From Sediminibacillus halophilus (GTDB lineage Bacteria; Bacillota; Bacilli; Bacillales; Amphibacillaceae): a stretch of DNA of 64,000 bases. The stretch covers positions 248,001 through 312,000 of the forward strand of contig NZ_FNHF01000003.1 in the NCBI RefSeq assembly GCF_900103695.1, given 5' to 3'. The notes beneath the pieces are model-generated. The model was not told the DNA's origin and made no database searches. It saw nothing but the letters and a program-made list of their open reading frames with translations. Shown in pieces: positions 60,642-64,000 of the stretch; within the stretch, counting starts at the first letter, position 1; every line of letters starts with the position of its first letter. A program made the translations under genes and the position numbers.

Positions 60642-62963
60642 TTGGACGAAAAAGACTGGAAGCAAGAAAGAGAACGATTGAACGACGTATTGGATGTGAT
60701 TGACACAACCGCTGAAAAGTTACAGGAAAGAAAGGGCGGCATTAAAGACAGGGTACTGGATCTGCGCAAAAACTTTTGGGAAGACGTTACCGTCAACCTG
60801 GATGAACCGGATGACGTAATCGAAACGCAGGCGAGCTTGAAGCAGCAGGCCGAATTGTTATCAGAGCGGGAAAGAAGTCATGGGCAGCTGAGTGAGCAAT
60901 TGAAAACACTGGCCAGATTAAAAGAGTCGCCTTATTTTGGAAGGATTGATTTTCAGGAGCAGGGCGAACAAGGCCCGGATAAAATCTACTTAGGCATTGC
61001 TTCGTTGATGGATGAACAAGAAGACGAGTTTCTTGTCTATGACTGGCGCGCTCCGATTTCGAGCCTCTACTATGACTATCCGCCCGGACCCGCGGAATAC
61101 CAAACGACGGAAGAAACGGTCAGCGGTGATATTAAGCTGAAAAGACAATACATTATCCGAAACAGCCAGTTGAAGGGGATGTTTGATACCGGTCTGACTA
61201 TCGGTGATTACTTGCTGCAGTCCGTGCTGGGGAACAATGCCAGCACTCAGATGAAGAGCATAGTTGCGACCATTCAAAAAGAACAAAACCAAATCATCCG
61301 CAATGAGAAAAACGATTTGCTGATTGTGCAAGGGGTTGCCGGGAGCGGTAAAACATCGGCCGCCTTACAGCGTGTCGCGTATTTATTGTATCGATACCGT
61401 GAAGTATTATCTTCGGATAATATGGTATTGTTCTCTCCCAATCCGCTGTTCAATAGCTATGTATCCACGGTTTTACCTGAGCTTGGAGAAGAAAACATGC
61501 AGCAGACGACCTTCCATGAATATTTGGACCAGCGCCTTGGCGGTCGCTTTGACATAGAAACGCCTTTTGCCCAAATGGAATATTACTTGTCTGCAAGCCA
61601 GCAACCGGAATATGAGACGCGGGTAACCGCAATGACGTTCAAAGCTGGGACGCAGTATAAAAAATTGGTGGATCAGTTTATCGAAGCACTGCATACTGGC
61701 GGAGTTGAGTTCAGGAATGTTACCTTCCGTGGGACAGTCATCGTTGATAAAGAATCCATAGCGGAATACTTTTATGGTCTTGATCCGGTGATGAGTCTTC
61801 CGAATAAAATGGAGGCGACTGCTAAATGGTTGTTGAAGCAAGTGGACAAGTATGCGAAGGGACAGCTGCAGGAGGACTGGGTATTGGAAGAAGGCCAGCT
61901 TCTGGAAAAAGAAGATTTTCTTTCGGTGTATCAGCAATTACAGGAAGAGGACGCATCCTCTGATGATCCTTATTATGACTTTGTACGTGAAGAAGAACTG
62001 CTCCGTCAAAAGGTGATTGACGATAACTTCTATCCATTGCGCCAAAAGTTAAAGCGTCGACGCTTCTTTCATGCGGAAAAAACTTTTCACAAGCTGTTTG
62101 ATGCTGAGGTTGTAGTAGATGGGGTAAAGCTTCCGGAAAATTGGCCGGAAATTTGCCGTCAATCGCTGGAGTTACTGGAGCAAAGGAAATTAACCTGGGA
62201 AGAAGCTGCACCATACTTATATTTTTATAATCGACTGGTCGGTTTTCAGGTGAATCGGTCTATCAGACATTTATTCATTGATGAAGCTCAGGACTATTCC
62301 TCGTTCCAGTTTGCCTATTTCAAGGAGGTTTTTCCATCTAGTAGAATGACTCTGCTCGGAGATTACAACCAGGCAATTTATGCTCATGCCTCAACAGGAC
62401 AGACGTTGCTATCTCCGAAAATGGGAGCGAAGCACGAACGGATCACACTGACAAGAAGTTATCGTTCCACGAGACAAATTGTGGAGTTTACCAAAGCCTT
62501 AATGCCTGGCGGTGATATCATTGAGCCGTTTAATCGAGAAGGTTCAAAACCCTTGGTGACCGAGGTGTCTGATCAGCAAAAGTTAAAACAGCAAATCCTA
62601 CAGACAATAAAGGGCTATACCGGTGCTGACCACCAAACGATCGCCATTATTTGCAAAACGATGGAGGAGAGTCAGGAGGCGTATCAATTATTACGCGAGG
62701 AAACGGAAGCGAAACTGATGGATGAAGAAACACACACCTTCCAAAAAGGGCTGCTTGTGATTCCTGCCTATCTGGCAAAAGGAATCGAGTTCGATGCGGC
62801 GATCATCTATAATGCTTCGGCTGCTCAATATTACCGGGAACTGGAACGGAATTTGCTTTATACTGCATGTACGAGGGCGATGCATGAACTGGCTGTGTTC
62901 TCGATCGGCCCAATGTCCGCCTTTTTGCAACAGCTGCCGGAAGATTTGTACGAAAAGGCTTAG
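60642..62963 (+). CDS. helD: RNA polymerase recycling motor HelD
   Basis: 773 residues from a TTG with AGGAG about 9 bases upstream. N-terminal coiled coil (about 1-100; WKQERERLNDVLDVIDTTAEK) that reaches into the RNA-polymerase secondary channel, then a UvrD-like ATPase: Walker A VQGVAGSGKTSAALQRVAYL near 229, IDEAQDYS near 545, SYRSTRQI near 608 and a final LYTACTRAMHEL near 742. In B. subtilis HelD removes stalled polymerase from DNA and helps with recycling. Length and domains match. Confidence 0.94.
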   Translation: MDEKDWKQERERLNDVLDVIDTTAEKLQERKGGIKDRVLDLRKNFWEDVTVNLDEPDDVIETQASLKQQAELLSERERSHGQLSEQLKTLARLKESPYFGRIDFQEQGEQGPDKIYLGIASLMDEQEDEFLVYDWRAPISSLYYDYPPGPAEYQTTEETVSGDIKLKRQYIIRNSQLKGMFDTGLTIGDYLLQSVLGNNASTQMKSIVATIQKEQNQIIRNEKNDLLIVQGVAGSGKTSAALQRVAYLLYRYREVLSSDNMVLFSPNPLFNSYVSTVLPELGEENMQQTTFHEYLDQRLGGRFDIETPFAQMEYYLSASQQPEYETRVTAMTFKAGTQYKKLVDQFIEALHTGGVEFRNVTFRGTVIVDKESIAEYFYGLDPVMSLPNKMEATAKWLLKQVDKYAKGQLQEDWVLEEGQLLEKEDFLSVYQQLQEEDASSDDPYYDFVREEELLRQKVIDDNFYPLRQKLKRRRFFHAEKTFHKLFDAEVVVDGVKLPENWPEICRQSLELLEQRKLTWEEAAPYLYFYNRLVGFQVNRSIRHLFIDEAQDYSSFQFAYFKEVFPSSRMTLLGDYNQAIYAHASTGQTLLSPKMGAKHERITLTRSYRSTRQIVEFTKALMPGGDIIEPFNREGSKPLVTEVSDQQKLKQQILQTIKGYTGADHQTIAIICKTMEESQEAYQLLREETEAKLMDEETHTFQKGLLVIPAYLAKGIEFDAAIIYNASAAQYYRELERNLLYTACTRAMHELAVFSIGPMSAFLQQLPEDLYEKA

Positions 62964-63120
62964 CCAAAAGGTGTATAACCATTTCCGTCCGAGTTGGACC
63001 GTAGTTAAAACAAGGATACTTTCGTAGACGTTATTGTTTCGTCTTGAGAGTTGATAGAAACAGCGATTTAGGTTGAATTTGTCTTCCTAACTTCTTATAT
63101 TCGTCGAGTGGGAGTTCGAC

Positions 63121-63238
63121 GCTGCGAAAATACCCTGCGCTTTCCGCGGGCGGCTGGTGAGCTTCCTCGAGCTAACGCTCTGCGGGATCTCACCGAGGCC
63201 TTTCCTCCCGCTGGAGTCTCCGGGTATTTCCTTCGCTA
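63121..63238. repeat. Dispersed palindromic repeat, copy G (subtype I, full length)
   Basis: Reference copy for subtype I. AAATACCC (63128-63135) and GGGTATTT (63222-63229) close the element; inside lie GGCGGCTGGTGAGC, TCGAGCTAACGCTCTGCGGGATCTC and GAGGCCTTTCCTCCCGCTGGAGTCTCC. The 62964-63769 gap contains this copy, copy F and otherwise nothing I can support. Confidence 0.88.
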
Positions 63239-63469
63239 GGAACAGATTCCTGTTTATAAACTAGAGCACTAGGCATTTTCTCTTGATTCACTTGGTACTA
63301 CATGAGAGGTCTCATCAATAGTTATAGCTGGGAAAATAGGAAGAAAGCCGAGAGTTAACTTGAACAGTTTTTTATGAAGAGAAGTACGTGTCTCCTGACA
63401 AGCGATTTTAAGATGGCTTGTTGGGACTCAAAGAAAAAGTCTCTAGGCTTGCGATAAACAGCATGCTTC

Positions 63470-63598
63470 TAGCGCAGGTAGCATACGCAGACTCCTGCGG
63501 GAAAAGCGCGAGCTGAAGATCCACTTGGGAAAGCGGTTTTCTTTACCAAGTTAGCTGAAGCCGTGCCCGCGGAAAGCGAAGTATGCTACCGAAGCGTT
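63470..63598. repeat. Dispersed palindromic repeat, copy F (subtype II, full length)
   Basis: Reference copy for subtype II. GGTAGCATAC (63477-63486) and GTATGCTACC (63581-63590) are perfect complements. The inside has GCAGACTCCTGCGGGAAAAG, CGCGAGCTGAAGATCC, ACTTGG...CCAAGT and GCCCGCGGAAAGCGAAG. Copy E is its inverse. Confidence 0.9.
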
Positions 63599-63769
63599 GG
63601 TTAGCACGCTTTTTGGATTGGCAATGGAGCTTCCCGTTACAGTTACGGTGAAGTTTATATTTTTTACGAAAAACAAGACTTCGGAAAAACTAAATCAATG
63701 TAATTAGGGAAATCAACCAGTTGCAATTAACCCGAGTTATTTGATAAGATTACTTCAACCGAATAACGA

Positions 63770-63878
63770 TTCTTATGAAGAGAGGCGGAGGGAAAGGCCC
63801 GATGAAGCCCGGCAACCCACTGATATATTCAGGAAGGTGCCAATTCCTACAGAGTGAATGTACTCTGAGAGATAAGAA
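63770..63878 (+). promoter_or_regulatory. SAM-I riboswitch (S-box)
   Basis: All signature parts are present: P1 strand TTCTTATG with GATAAGAA at the end, GAGAGGCGGAGGGA, GGCCCGATGAAGCCCGGCAACC, GGTGCCAATTCC, and the ACAGAGTGAATGTACTCTG P4 arm, then GAGATAAGAAG. SAM binding favours the terminator just downstream, so the following gene is switched off when SAM is plentiful. Confidence 0.96.
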
Positions 63879-63892
63879 GCTGAATGACGAAT

Positions 63893-63926
63893 AAGCCTTC
63901 TTCCTCTCTGGGAGAAGGCTTTTTTT
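63893..63926 (+). terminator. Riboswitch expression-platform terminator
   Basis: AGCCTTCT and AGAAGGCT pair (extendable by CTC/GAG-type pairs) followed by TTTTTTT. It lies right after the S-box aptamer. Confidence 0.93.
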
Positions 63927-63984
63927 ATAACGCCTGGTTTCAAATAAGATCTTATTCGGAAACAAAATTTGTCAGCATGCAGGC

Positions 63985-64000
63985 AGGGGAGAGATAACAT
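63985..64000 (+). other. Ribosome-binding site and first two bases of the riboswitch target gene
   Basis: AGGGGAGAG is followed by ATAAC and then AT at the window end. If the next base is G, the S-box-controlled gene starts at 63999. In Bacillaceae such genes belong to methionine or cysteine synthesis, salvage or uptake. Confidence 0.55.

Overview
The window looks like chromosomal DNA of a low-to-mid-GC Firmicute of the family Bacillaceae. Supporting signs are TnrA, PurU, a Mta-type regulator, a YpuA/DUF1002 protein, YckD, HelD, an InhA-type protease, AggAGG ribosome-binding sites with many TTG/GTG starts, sigma-A promoters, cre and AraR boxes, and an S-box (SAM-I) riboswitch. A probable ectoine hydrolase and the gene mix fit a soil or salt-adapted Bacillaceae, but the genus cannot be fixed from sequence alone. 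No rRNA, tRNA, CRISPR array, transposase or prophage was seen.

Layout. 1-4.9 kb: truncated secreted InhA-like metalloprotease (minus), an unknown membrane-anchored protein, an ABC exporter half-transporter and a 22-residue membrane peptide. 5-11.2 kb: tnrA with its own TnrA box, a PucR-type regulator, then a three-gene run (ectoine hydrolase DoeA-like, a cystathionine gamma-lyase-type PLP enzyme, an M20 amidohydrolase) that reads as a nitrogen-scavenging catabolic operon of unusual composition. 11.3-20.1 kb: two coupled mini-genes with an Fbp-type protein, a MATE exporter coupled to a flavin reductase, a Mta-like regulator with its MerR-type promoter, a split ThrE/YjjPB exporter, a GH1 glucosidase, an AEC carrier and a TrxR-like flavoprotein. 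20.2-28.2 kb: a small block of unknown minus-strand genes, then a complete cellobiose/lichenan PTS locus (IIB, IIC, IIA, GH1, GH4, LicR-type regulator).

28.3-41.1 kb: FAH-family hydrolase, C39-like secreted peptidase, YfmJ-type reductase, arginine genes argCJBD behind an ArgR box, purU, a voltage-sensor-like membrane protein without a potassium filter, a YiiX/YycO-like hydrolase, YhfP-type oxidoreductase and a YckD-like secreted protein. 41.2-46.9 kb: araR and a three-gene ChvE-MmsA-MmsB-type sugar ABC importer with four AraR boxes and a cre. 47-54 kb: sirtuin, YugU, IolW-like dehydrogenase, RidA, YpuA, an NCS2 permease and an orphan lysine/ornithine N-hydroxylase. 54.4-63 kb: MFS exporter, a heterodimeric ABC exporter pair (YfiBC-like), LLM oxidoreductase and HelD. 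The window ends in a SAM riboswitch whose target gene begins at the last two bases.

Two layers of dispersed structure run through the intergenic DNA: at least seven copies of a roughly 80-130 bp palindromic repeat in two subtypes, whose end arms change sequence but in several copies stay complementary, and five intrinsic terminators built from one shared AAACCGA...TTCGAA...TCGGTTT core. The best candidate for an undescribed system is the PucR-DoeA-PLP-M20 cluster, where the usual DoeB, DoeC and DoeD genes are absent.
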